This document shows positions 48,817-57,972 of a stretch of DNA of 64,000 nucleotides, piece after piece (the first letter of the stretch is position 1; each line of letters starts with the position of its first letter). Position numbers and translations under genes: made by a program. The notes under the pieces were generated by a model that saw only the letters and a list, made by a program, of their open reading frames with translations, made no database searches and was not told where the DNA came from. This DNA is from Deltaproteobacteria bacterium (GTDB lineage: Bacteria; Desulfobacterota; Desulfobacteria; Desulfobacterales; Desulfosarcinaceae): assembly GCA_021824175.1 (NCBI GenBank), contig JAKALP010000032.1, positions 1-64,000 on the forward strand, given 5' to 3'.

Positions 48817-51800
48817 TTGCGCTTGTTGCCCACCACCCCGGCCCAGCAACTCTTCAGCGGTTCCGATGGCGCGGTGGTGTTCCTGGAAGTGGTCAGTGAA
48901 ATGTCCATCCGGATCCGTTCGGTCAGCGTGGACGGTGCCCAGATACCCCTCTACCTGTTGCGGAATGCCCATCCGCACAGCGATCCGGTCTATGCCGAGG
49001 TCGTAGATGGATATGATAACTTCAGCTTTTCACCTCAATCGGGCGATTGCGCACCATCGGATTCTTATTGCGCCAATTACTTCAGACGCTTCAACCTGAT
49101 CCGCATTACCTTCCAAGGAGCGGTGCCGGAGAACGTCCAGGGCCAGGTGGCTGTTGAGGTAGCCACCGTGGATTCCGACAACAACAATGAAGTAATAGAA
49201 GTTAAGAATTTGATGACGACCCTGCCGGTATCCCCAGATCCCCAGCCCACGGTTCAGATCGATGCCGGCCTGCCCAGTGTGATCAACCGATCAGTGGGGC
49301 AAGCCCTGGAAGTCCCGGTCACTGTCACCGATGCGGCCTTTAACCGTATCGAGGTTCAATATCTGCTCGACGGTGAACCCCTGGCTCAGCAGATCCAACC
49401 GCCATATCCCATGTTGGATCCGGGCATCGAACAGCAGTCCCAGGCAAAATACGTCGCCAAAGCTGCCGAGGGCTATGGCGAGGGCGGTTATGCGGAATGG
49501 TCCCGCTTTGTCATATCCGTGGGCACGGCCGGAAATTACCATTTAAGACTGGGCGGCTCCAATGCCCATGCACTGATCTTCCCCATGGACGCCTACGGGC
49601 GGATCATCTGGAACCCGGTGCAGGAGTTAGACCTATATGCGGATTCGGATCAGACCTTTGAGCTGGCCGCGGGCTGGTATGTGCTTTCCCTGGCGGTGAG
49701 CTTCGACGGCTACTTCGACTACTCTGCAAGCGCTCATCAGCAGTATTCCGAACCCTATGGCACTTCGGATGCGGGGATTGAAGGCCGAACTTACACTTTG
49801 AATTTTGAAAGCGATTTGGGTGATCCCGGCCGCGCCGCGCCGTTACTCACTGCGGCCTTTATACGGTTTGAGCCGCGTTTGAAGGTCGATCGTTCCATGG
49901 GATATCAGGCCCTGGGGAACGCCTATGTAATCAAAGAGAGTGATGTGGGCAGCCATGCTCTCTCCATTCGCGCGATTGAACATACTGCGACGGGCGAGCG
50001 CCAATATACGGTAGGCGCCTATACTTTGAATGTGTCGGCAGCCTCCTGTGTGCCAGGCACCCTGGAGCTGGTATATCCCGGCATAGGCCAGCCTCTCTAC
50101 ATTTCCGAACTCGGTCGAACCATGGGCGGCGACTCTTCCAACCAAAGGGACATCACATTGAAAGCCGATGCCCCTGGTGGTGTTGCTTCGATTGAATGGC
50201 TCAATGCGCCATCCATTGGTAACATATGCCCCATTTACTACTCGAATTACTATAGCTGCATATCGCAGGGTTCAGTGATTGCGAGCAACTCTCCGGTGCC
50301 AGCGCGCCTCGAGACCGCCGATCAAATCCATTTTGCCCTGACCAATACCGCGGCCTATCTGGCAATGCTCAAGACTGGCATGAATGAGCTGCGCTTTAGG
50401 ATTACCACCAACTGCGGACAGGTGAGCGAACAGGTGTTCATGGTGGATATCCAGGAGGATCCTGGAGCCGAAATCGAACTGACTTCCGGTCAGCCGGACC
50501 TGACACTCGCGCTTGGCGAAAGCCGCACACTCCCTGTCACGGTGACCGATGCCGGCCGCAACGTGATGGCTGTGGGCGCCTTAATGACGCCCTTGGGCTG
50601 GACCATGCCGAACCAAGGGGAAGGTGAGGGCTCGGGAGCAAATCAGGGTACGCTAAATACTTATTCAGACTATTTATACCCCCTCGTCACGGGAGATAAT
50701 ATTAATTTGGGCCTTAGAGTCTTAGCGGACAGCATGTCGACCAGTGGCAGTTCCGGTGGAAATGGTGGCGGCGGCGGTGGAATGCCTGTCTCTGTGCCGC
50801 CCGAATTGATCGACCCAAATGCCATACGCACCATGGTGGCAATGCTCTCACCGTCTTCGGCCTGGGCCTTTGCCATCGGCTCCGGTACCACTGATGGCAT
50901 AAATGTCTCTCAGTGGCGCCTGTGGCAGGCGGATAGCGATAGTTTCGTTTACCAACTGCCTGTCACATTGCCCATGAGCGTATATAATTTTGGCGATTAT
51001 GAATTGCACCTGGTGACGGTCGAAACCAACGGCAGGGTTACCATCGGCGCTCCGATTCCGATGCATCTGCGGGGCAATGTTTTGCCGCCTGCTATCACGC
51101 TTGAAAACCCGATGGCCCTGCCGGCGGCGGGCAACAATTTTTCGGTCAAGTTCCAGGCCTGGAAAAACGGTGGGGCCATCAGCCGGGTGACCTTAACCGC
51201 CACCGGTGCGGTGGCTGCAGGGAGTACGCAAGCCGAAATACAGGGCAATGGCCAATCCTCCATGGATAGCTATTTCGAGTTGACTGTCGCACAGGGCGCC
51301 CAGCCCGGTGATGTGATCGATATCACCGTGACCGCCTTCGATGATCGCGGCAATTCGGATGAAGCAACCATGCAAGTGAGTGTAGGCACCCTTGAGCAGT
51401 GGACCGTGGAAGTGACGGGCGACACTTATGCCAGCAATGATATGTTCTTCCGGCCGGTCGTGGTGCGAAGTGGCGGTATTTTGCGTTGCCAATGGGAAGC
51501 CCCAATGCTCGATTCCCTGGTGGTGGAAGCCGGGGGTCAGGTGATCGTGAATAGTTACAATGTTCCGGAGCTGAGAGTAAACACCGCCCTGCGCCTTGAC
51601 ACTGGCGGCGTGCTGAGCATTGAGCCCAGCTATTTGGACAGCAAATCTAACCCTGGTGGTGGTGCTCATGGCGGTGATGCCAGTAATCCTCTTTCCTTGA
51701 GAGCGTTCGGAGATTTTCGCCATCCAAACACTATTGGAGGCAGTGCCTACGGATATCCGCACTATTATTGTTCTTGGTATAGTTGTTATACAATTTATGA

Positions 51801-54800
51801 CCACATCAACGGTGGCGGTGCCATGCGCATCGAGGCCCCGCAGCTGATCGTCAACGGCACCATTCAAGCCAATGGCCAAAGCCTGACGGCAGCCCAATCC
51901 CGCTATAGTGGCGGTTATGGCGGCGGTGGCGCCGGAGGTTCCCTCGCAATCGATGCCGGCGATCTTTCCGGAACTGGAACCATCCAGGCCAATGGCGGCG
52001 ATGTATTCAACGCTGAACAAGGCTCGGGTGCCGGCGGCCGCATCGCCGTGTACTATAACACTTACAATGGAGGGGCCCAGGATGCCTCATCCGGCCTGCA
52101 TTTGGAGGCCTTGGCCGGCCAGGCGTCCACTGATGCGACGCACAGCGGGGCAGGGACGGTATTCCTCAAACGGCCCGATCAACTCTATGGCGATCTTCTG
52201 CTGGATGCCGGCGGCCGGTTCAGTGATACCTCCCAGACCACCTTGCGATCCGTGGGGCGTTGGACCATTGGGGCCATTGCCCCCGTGGCCGGCACGTCCG
52301 ATCGATACCGTGTTGATCTTCTTGGCACGCCCAACTTTGAAATACCCGATGTCAATGACAGCAAAACCTTCCCAGGTCTGCGCGGACTCCAAGTGCGCTT
52401 GAACGCTAACGATCCCCTTGCGCCGCTTTATCCGGTGGTAGATAACGGCGCCAACTACCTGATCGTGCAAGCCGGCCAGAACATCTCTTCAAACGTCGGC
52501 AACGACCTCATCGGGGTGATCCGCCTGGATAAACTTCAGATTTCAGAAGGAGTCCACCTGGCGGTCAAAGACACCATTCATGCAGATGAAAACCTCATCG
52601 AAGATCCGGACAGCTTGGCACTGGTGGATGATATTTACAGCCCCAACCAATATCATGTGGGTGCGCTCAACCTCAGCGATTCAAACCAGGTCTATCTCGG
52701 CGACCTCTATGCCGATAGCCTGAATTTGAGCAACAGCAAGGTGCGCGTTACCGGCCAGACAGTAATCACCGGCAATGTCTCTCTAAGCGCCGGCGCAACT
52801 TTGGCTGCTACCACGGTCGCCATCAATGGACAGCTGATACTCAACAATGCCAGCTTGAGCGTGGATCAGTTGAGCGGCATCACCGCTCTTTCCTTGACCA
52901 ACAGCAATTTGCATGTCGCTTCGGCCCAGATAACCGTTCCCTCCTCGGTTTCCATGACCAATAGCATTTTTTCCCTGGCCCAGGGGCGCTTGGCCATCAA
53001 TGGCGATCTCGAACTCATTGGCGGCTCCCTAAGCGTGCCGGACCTGGCCGTCAGCGGCCAATGGACCATCCAAGGCGCCCAGGTCCAGGTAGCACAGTTG
53101 GCATTGGGGGCCAATCTCGTGATGGCCGGCGGCAGCTTGACCATTGCCAATGGTCCGCTTCAGATCCCCGGCAACGTCCAACTGAGCGATGTTGGTGTTT
53201 TCAACGCGCCGGATCTATCCATTGGTGGCCAATTGACCATGACCGGCGGCGCGCAGCTTACCACGGGCAGCATCGATGTGGCCCAGGCCGGAGTGGTCAA
53301 CAATGCTGCCATTACTACCGTCCATTTTGGGGTCCAGCAGGATTTGAGCCTGGAAAACAATGCAATCCTCACGGTACAGACTACTACGGGAATGGCTTCT
53401 CAGGCGCTTGAGTTGAGTGTGGGCCAAGCGCTGCGGGTTCAAACCGGCGCGGTTATTGATGCCAATGGTAAGGGCTATCTGGCCCAACACACCTGGAACA
53501 ACGCGCCATACACCAACACCTATACCGGTGGCAGCCATGGTGGGATCGGCGGGCTACATCCAGATACGAATTGGGACCATTACATTGCGCTGCCGTCTTA
53601 TGGGGATTTCTATCATCCTGCTTATCCGGGCAGCGGCGGCAACAACTCTGTTGGCGGCGGGGTCATCCATATTGATGCGGCCGCTCTTTTTCTCGATGGC
53701 GGCATCATCCGTGCGAACGGAACCCCCTACCAATATGGCAGCGATTCGGGCGCGGGCGGCAGTATTGATCTGCATACGGGCTTGATTGAAGCCGTAGGCA
53801 GCGCCAACCGCATCGAAGCCAATGGCGGTGGTGATTGGAGCCAATCCATCGACCATACCGGCGCCGGCGGCAGAGTAAGAATCCGTTATGCTCAGAACAA
53901 TGGCCTGAATTGGCAATATGTCACAGCGCGGGCCGGAGCATCTTCTTCCTCCTACGCCAACTTCGGCAGCGCTGGTACTGTGTTGATCCACCAACTCAAC
54001 CAGTACCCGGTACTTAAAGTGGTCAGTTACGATCCCCAGGCCGGCCGCAGCATTACTTCCACCATGACCACGAATCTGGAAGTCTTCGGGCAACAAGTTA
54101 TTGCGGCCGTTGAAGTCTTGCCGAATCAGCGCTGGGGCATCGATGTGCAGGACTCCCTGGATGCGGACAAGAATTATGTCGGCTACCTCATCGATCTGGA
54201 TGCGGACGATTTTGAGGGCCCCTATTACGAAGTCGTGGCGGTTGAAGGCAGCCATCGCCTGATCGTTCAAACCAGCGACGATTTAAGCGCCGTTGTAGGC
54301 AACACGTTGGCTGGCGCCCACCGGTTCGAAAGAGTGGAAGTGACCGGTTCGCGGGTCGATTTCGGCCAGGATCGGGTCATTGTGGATGATTTGGCCGATA
54401 TCCAGGCATCGACGGACAGCCAGATACGTATCAATATGCCTTCGAATCTGATCACTCAGATGGTGGACACCAACCCCGTGGGCGCCTGGACTATCCTTGG
54501 CGATCATTCTCTCTCAACGTTGACCCTGGATGGCTATGACCTCAATGTGGCCAGATTGCACATTACCGGTGATTTGAATGTCGGCAATACTGCCGCCCTG
54601 TCCGCAGAGCTTGTTGATGTAAACAACATCATGATGCAAAACGGCATCATCAGTGCTCATCAAATGGATGTGGCCGGAGATCTCTCCGTGCTTGCCGGCT
54701 CCTCTCTCACGGCGGCAACGATCAATGCCGGCGATATCATGATGCAAAGCAGTACGGCTACTGTTCAGCAGATCCATGTCACTGGCAATTTGTCCATGGC

Positions 54801-55953
54801 CGGTTCGGTCATTACTTCGCCGGCTTGCACTGCCACCCAATGCTTCCCATTGACCATCGATGTGACCGAGTTGTTCTCGGTTCATTCCGGGTCAGCCATC
54901 GATGTGAGCGGCAAGGGGTATGTGGCCCAACAAACAGTCAATAATACCAATTATAGCTCAAGCAATGCAGCTGGAAGCCATGCAGGCCAAGGAGGCTCAT
55001 CGTCCGGGCAGCTTGTGGCCTATGGTGATTACCAGCATCCGTCTTTCCCGGGTGCTGGCAGTTCCTATAAATGTTATTCTTGTTACCCCAATATAGCGGG
55101 TTATGCGGGAGGTGGTGTAGTAACGATTATTGCTGAGCGTATAGAAATAAACCAAGGCTCGATACTGGCAAATGGGCAATACAATGCGCAAGATCAATAT
55201 TTCCCCACCGGTGCAGGCGGCAGCATTAATATCCAAACCAATACCATTGCACAAAGCGGCAGCGGCAACCGCATCGAGGCTAATGGTGGCGGCAGTTGGA
55301 CCAATACGGCTTCCGTAGGTTACACAGGCGGTGGTGGACGCATCCGCGTTCAATATAATATCGCCACAGGGTTCTCTTTAGCCTCTTCAGTGGCCTGTGG
55401 CGGACCTTCCCCCTATTCCAGCAGTTACGTAAATTATATGGGCAGTGCCGGAACCGTCTTTCTCCAGGCCGGCAATGTTGCACATTTAAAGATCTCCAAT
55501 ACCGACTCCATCAACAGCAGTAACCTGCGATCCTCCGCAAGGACCCCTATGGAGGTCATTGGTCACCACCCCATTACCGCCGTGACCCTGCAGCAAGGTT
55601 ATAGCGATCGCTGGGTGATCACTACCAGTGACACTCTGGCAGCCGACAAAAACTACATAGGCTATCTGGTGGACCTGAATGCTTCTGAATTTTTGAGCCC
55701 GCACTATCCCATCGTGGGCCAGGTCAACGCTAATCAGTTGGTTGTACAAACTAACGATAACCTGGCGGCCGCCAATCTGGTGGGCAACTACTTTATCGGC
55801 GTGCACAACTTGGAGACGTTGACCGTGCAGAGCTGGACCACCGCCGATTTCGGGTGGGATCGCGTGATCGTGAACAATACCGCCGGATCGATCTACGATA
55901 CCACCAGCAACATCATTTCCGGCGATGGCAGCGTGCTGCCGACAAAACAATAG
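48817..55953 (+). CDS. C-terminal continuation of the giant protein after the TAG (2,378 codons)
   Basis: This frame is contiguous and in phase with the preceding giant gene, separated only by TAG 48814-48816. It opens with a TTG, has no Shine-Dalgarno and no signal peptide, so it is unlikely to be an independent gene; either the TAG is read through or this part is lost. Content: Ig-like domains (49.2-51.4 kb); three glycine-rich units with GGGGAGGS and GAGGRI motifs (51.64-52.06, 53.46-53.90, 54.90-55.36 kb), each followed by a GSAGTV segment and a DADKNYVGYLIDL-like domain; and stretches of short strand repeats (LSNSKVRVTGQTVITGN type; 52.66-53.3, 54.5-54.8 kb) suggesting a beta helix. The C-terminus (DGSVLPTKQ) has no recognised anchor or autotransporter barrel. 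Confidence 0.85.
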   Translation: MRLLPTTPAQQLFSGSDGAVVFLEVVSEMSIRIRSVSVDGAQIPLYLLRNAHPHSDPVYAEVVDGYDNFSFSPQSGDCAPSDSYCANYFRRFNLIRITFQGAVPENVQGQVAVEVATVDSDNNNEVIEVKNLMTTLPVSPDPQPTVQIDAGLPSVINRSVGQALEVPVTVTDAAFNRIEVQYLLDGEPLAQQIQPPYPMLDPGIEQQSQAKYVAKAAEGYGEGGYAEWSRFVISVGTAGNYHLRLGGSNAHALIFPMDAYGRIIWNPVQELDLYADSDQTFELAAGWYVLSLAVSFDGYFDYSASAHQQYSEPYGTSDAGIEGRTYTLNFESDLGDPGRAAPLLTAAFIRFEPRLKVDRSMGYQALGNAYVIKESDVGSHALSIRAIEHTATGERQYTVGAYTLNVSAASCVPGTLELVYPGIGQPLYISELGRTMGGDSSNQRDITLKADAPGGVASIEWLNAPSIGNICPIYYSNYYSCISQGSVIASNSPVPARLETADQIHFALTNTAAYLAMLKTGMNELRFRITTNCGQVSEQVFMVDIQEDPGAEIELTSGQPDLTLALGESRTLPVTVTDAGRNVMAVGALMTPLGWTMPNQGEGEGSGANQGTLNTYSDYLYPLVTGDNINLGLRVLADSMSTSGSSGGNGGGGGGMPVSVPPELIDPNAIRTMVAMLSPSSAWAFAIGSGTTDGINVSQWRLWQADSDSFVYQLPVTLPMSVYNFGDYELHLVTVETNGRVTIGAPIPMHLRGNVLPPAITLENPMALPAAGNNFSVKFQAWKNGGAISRVTLTATGAVAAGSTQAEIQGNGQSSMDSYFELTVAQGAQPGDVIDITVTAFDDRGNSDEATMQVSVGTLEQWTVEVTGDTYASNDMFFRPVVVRSGGILRCQWEAPMLDSLVVEAGGQVIVNSYNVPELRVNTALRLDTGGVLSIEPSYLDSKSNPGGGAHGGDASNPLSLRAFGDFRHPNTIGGSAYGYPHYYCSWYSCYTIYDHINGGGAMRIEAPQLIVNGTIQANGQSLTAAQSRYSGGYGGGGAGGSLAIDAGDLSGTGTIQANGGDVFNAEQGSGAGGRIAVYYNTYNGGAQDASSGLHLEALAGQASTDATHSGAGTVFLKRPDQLYGDLLLDAGGRFSDTSQTTLRSVGRWTIGAIAPVAGTSDRYRVDLLGTPNFEIPDVNDSKTFPGLRGLQVRLNANDPLAPLYPVVDNGANYLIVQAGQNISSNVGNDLIGVIRLDKLQISEGVHLAVKDTIHADENLIEDPDSLALVDDIYSPNQYHVGALNLSDSNQVYLGDLYADSLNLSNSKVRVTGQTVITGNVSLSAGATLAATTVAINGQLILNNASLSVDQLSGITALSLTNSNLHVASAQITVPSSVSMTNSIFSLAQGRLAINGDLELIGGSLSVPDLAVSGQWTIQGAQVQVAQLALGANLVMAGGSLTIANGPLQIPGNVQLSDVGVFNAPDLSIGGQLTMTGGAQLTTGSIDVAQAGVVNNAAITTVHFGVQQDLSLENNAILTVQTTTGMASQALELSVGQALRVQTGAVIDANGKGYLAQHTWNNAPYTNTYTGGSHGGIGGLHPDTNWDHYIALPSYGDFYHPAYPGSGGNNSVGGGVIHIDAAALFLDGGIIRANGTPYQYGSDSGAGGSIDLHTGLIEAVGSANRIEANGGGDWSQSIDHTGAGGRVRIRYAQNNGLNWQYVTARAGASSSSYANFGSAGTVLIHQLNQYPVLKVVSYDPQAGRSITSTMTTNLEVFGQQVIAAVEVLPNQRWGIDVQDSLDADKNYVGYLIDLDADDFEGPYYEVVAVEGSHRLIVQTSDDLSAVVGNTLAGAHRFERVEVTGSRVDFGQDRVIVDDLADIQASTDSQIRINMPSNLITQMVDTNPVGAWTILGDHSLSTLTLDGYDLNVARLHITGDLNVGNTAALSAELVDVNNIMMQNGIISAHQMDVAGDLSVLAGSSLTAATINAGDIMMQSSTATVQQIHVTGNLSMAGSVITSPACTATQCFPLTIDVTELFSVHSGSAIDVSGKGYVAQQTVNNTNYSSSNAAGSHAGQGGSSSGQLVAYGDYQHPSFPGAGSSYKCYSCYPNIAGYAGGGVVTIIAERIEINQGSILANGQYNAQDQYFPTGAGGSINIQTNTIAQSGSGNRIEANGGGSWTNTASVGYTGGGGRIRVQYNIATGFSLASSVACGGPSPYSSSYVNYMGSAGTVFLQAGNVAHLKISNTDSINSSNLRSSARTPMEVIGHHPITAVTLQQGYSDRWVITTSDTLAADKNYIGYLVDLNASEFLSPHYPIVGQVNANQLVVQTNDNLAAANLVGNYFIGVHNLETLTVQSWTTADFGWDRVIVNNTAGSIYDTTSNIISGDGSVLPTKQ
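51640..55360 (+). repeat. Three glycine-rich repeat units in the C-terminal part
   Basis: Each unit has the order: ANGKGYLAQ-like text (weak in the first), a GG-rich loop, YGD(F/Y)xHP, GGG(V/A) plus a hydrophobic strand with (L/I)xANG, GAGGSI, IEANGG, GAGGR(I/V). Unit starts are about 51.64, 53.46 and 54.90 kb. Cysteine pairs are inserted in the first and third (CSWYSC, CYSC). Confidence 0.75.
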
Positions 55954-56211
55954 AAGAAGATGAAAGTTAATGTTTTTTGCGATTAGATATATTCAGATGG
56001 GCTATTAAGAAAGTATATGTCGTACAGGGGCACAAAACCACGAAGGATGATCGGGGGCAGTTTTGAATTGAAGTGAATTGAAGAATTCTTTCCTCAGCGT
56101 CTTGGCGACCGGGCGGGAGAAAATGCAAGGTTAATCGGGCAAAGATCCAAAACCACAAAGAATAGGGCAGGGGACTTTGCGGCAAGTAATATAGATAAGG
56201 AGACATAGCAA
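55954..56211. other. Spacer between the giant gene and the foldase genes
   Basis: No gene. The text near 56090 (TTCCTCAGCGTCTTGGCG) resembles a common dispersed bacterial non-coding repeat, weakly. AAGGAG at 56197-56202 serves the next gene. Confidence 0.4.
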
Positions 56212-57018
56212 ATGCGTTACATCATGATTTTATTATTGGTTTTAGGTATTTCGGGTTGCGGCAAAAAAGATGAGAAAATTGCATCGGTGGGCGGCAAGGC
56301 CGTCAGCCAGTCCGAATTCGACGCCTATTTGAAATTCAAGCGTTTAAACGCCAAGGACGACAAGCAGCGGGGCGCCTTGCTCGACCAATATCTCGATCGG
56401 GCCGCCTTGGCCGCGGCCATTGAAAAGAGCGATGTGCTGGATCAGGCGTCAATAAAGACCGAATTGGAAGAATTTCGCAAGGAGATGCTGATCAGTCGCT
56501 ATTTCGAAAAGTATTTGCAGGATAAGGTCAGCGACGAGGCCGTGCAGAATTACTACAACACCCACACATCCGATTGGGAAGAAACCCAGGTGCATGTGGC
56601 CCATATCCTGATCCGCACCAACCCCAAGATGAGTGAGCTCGAACGCAAGGCGAAGCTTACCACCGCCCAGGAGATCTACTCCAAAATCCGCGGTGGCAAA
56701 GATTTCGGCAAGATGGCCGAGCAGTTCAGCGAAGACAAGGTGTCGGCCAAAAGCGGCGGGGACCTGGGGTGGGTCAAGCAGGGCGGTATCGACCCCAATT
56801 TTTCCAAGATCGCCTTTGAAACCAAGGAGGGCGAACTCTCCGAACCGTTCGAAACCCCCTTTGGCTACCATGTGATCAAGGTCATTGAAGCGCCGCGCAC
56901 CATTAAACGCTCCTTTGAAACCGCGGCCGGCGAAATCCGGTATCGTTTGAAGAATGAAGCCAAGAAAGCCGAGCTGGATCGTCTCAAAGGAAACGTCAAG
57001 GTCGAAAAGAAGAAGTAA
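56212..57018 (+). CDS. PpiC-type peptidyl-prolyl isomerase lipoprotein
   Basis: A 268-residue protein with AAGGAG 9 bases before its ATG. The N-terminus is a lipoprotein signal (MRYIMILLLVLGISGC; Cys16 would be lipidated), so it acts in the periplasm anchored to a membrane. Residues about 25-115 form the SurA_N-like helical chaperone part. Residues about 127-227 are a complete parvulin domain: HVAHILIRT, FGKMAEQFSED, SGGDLGWVKQG, FETPFGYHVIKV. Such proteins catalyse proline isomerisation and hold unfolded exported proteins. It lies 258 bases after a very large secreted-protein gene and before another, so a dedicated client relationship is likely but inferred. Confidence 0.92.
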   Translation: MRYIMILLLVLGISGCGKKDEKIASVGGKAVSQSEFDAYLKFKRLNAKDDKQRGALLDQYLDRAALAAAIEKSDVLDQASIKTELEEFRKEMLISRYFEKYLQDKVSDEAVQNYYNTHTSDWEETQVHVAHILIRTNPKMSELERKAKLTTAQEIYSKIRGGKDFGKMAEQFSEDKVSAKSGGDLGWVKQGGIDPNFSKIAFETKEGELSEPFETPFGYHVIKVIEAPRTIKRSFETAAGEIRYRLKNEAKKAELDRLKGNVKVEKKK

Positions 57019-57036
57019 TAAAAAGGAATCGATGCG

Positions 57037-57972
57037 ATGTGTATTGCAACCCAACAAGCAGTTTGCCGACCGGAGTTCGATTTCCGAGCGGCCCGCCGGC
57101 CAGAGGGCAGGGCAGGGGAGCTCACTCGAACTTTGAAGGGCCTCATGGTTCTTCTTTTCGTGTTCTCGGTACTTGCCTGCGGCAATCGGGGCACCAAAGG
57201 ATCAGCCGGCGAAGATAAAGTGCTGGCCCGCATCAACGGCAGCGCCATTACCCAGCTTGATCTGAATTTGTCCATCGAGAGCACCCTGGGTTCCCAGGGC
57301 GGCGCGATGCTGGATGATAAGGGCCGGCATAGTCTTTTGGAAAGCCTGGTGGCGGCCCGGGCCATCGCCCAGGTCCAGGAAAAGGCATTGAGCCCCGAGC
57401 AGAATAAAGCCTTGGAGAAGAAAGTGGCCGCCTATCGGGAGCAGTTGCTGGTCAAAATGTATCTGGCCAAGAACACCCAAAGCGAACCGGTGACCCAGCA
57501 AATGGTGCAGGAGTATTATGACGGCCATTTGGAGCAATTCGGCGGCGCCACGGTCCGGGCCTTTGAAATGATCACCACCCAGGGCGCCATGACCGATGCG
57601 GTCCGCGATCAGTTGCTCAGCGCCATGACCGATGCTTCCAAGATCAGCGATTGGCCCGCCGCGGTTGAGCGCTTGAAGAAAAAGGGGGTTCCGGCCGTCT
57701 ACAGCAAAGCCTCGTCCGATGTAAAGATTTTGGAACCCAAGCTGCGTGAAATCATTGCCAAGTTATCCGCCGGGCAAACGTCGGACCCGACCTTCATCAG
57801 CGGACAGTTCTACATTGTCCGAGTCACCGGCGATACAAGGATCGCCGCGCGGCCGTTGAATGAAGTAAGTTCCGAAATCCGTAAAATACTTCTGCCCGTG
57901 CAGTTGAAAAAAGCAACCAAACAGGCCTCCGATCAGGTGTTGGGAAAAGCAAAGGTGGAATACACTAAATGA
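57037..57972 (+). CDS. SurA/EpsD-like foldase lipoprotein with degenerate PPIase domain
   Basis: The frame from ATG 57037 gives 311 residues, but a lipoprotein signal (MVLLFVFSVLACGN) begins only at ATG 57145, 36 codons in. The first 36 codons are arginine-rich and contain a 16-bp sequence found elsewhere in the window, so the true start may be 57145 or TTG 57133. After the lipidated Cys the protein has VLARINGSAITQLDLNLSIE and long helices, as in SurA N-domains, then a PpiC-like C-terminal part (EIIAKLSAGQTSDPTFISGQFYIVRVTGD) lacking the usual HILI and GGDLGW motifs. It resembles EpsD-type exopolysaccharide-locus foldases. It sits 18 bases after the first foldase and overlaps the next giant gene by ATGA, so the three are one operon. 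Confidence 0.8.
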   Translation: MCIATQQAVCRPEFDFRAARRPEGRAGELTRTLKGLMVLLFVFSVLACGNRGTKGSAGEDKVLARINGSAITQLDLNLSIESTLGSQGGAMLDDKGRHSLLESLVAARAIAQVQEKALSPEQNKALEKKVAAYREQLLVKMYLAKNTQSEPVTQQMVQEYYDGHLEQFGGATVRAFEMITTQGAMTDAVRDQLLSAMTDASKISDWPAAVERLKKKGVPAVYSKASSDVKILEPKLREIIAKLSAGQTSDPTFISGQFYIVRVTGDTRIAARPLNEVSSEIRKILLPVQLKKATKQASDQVLGKAKVEYTK

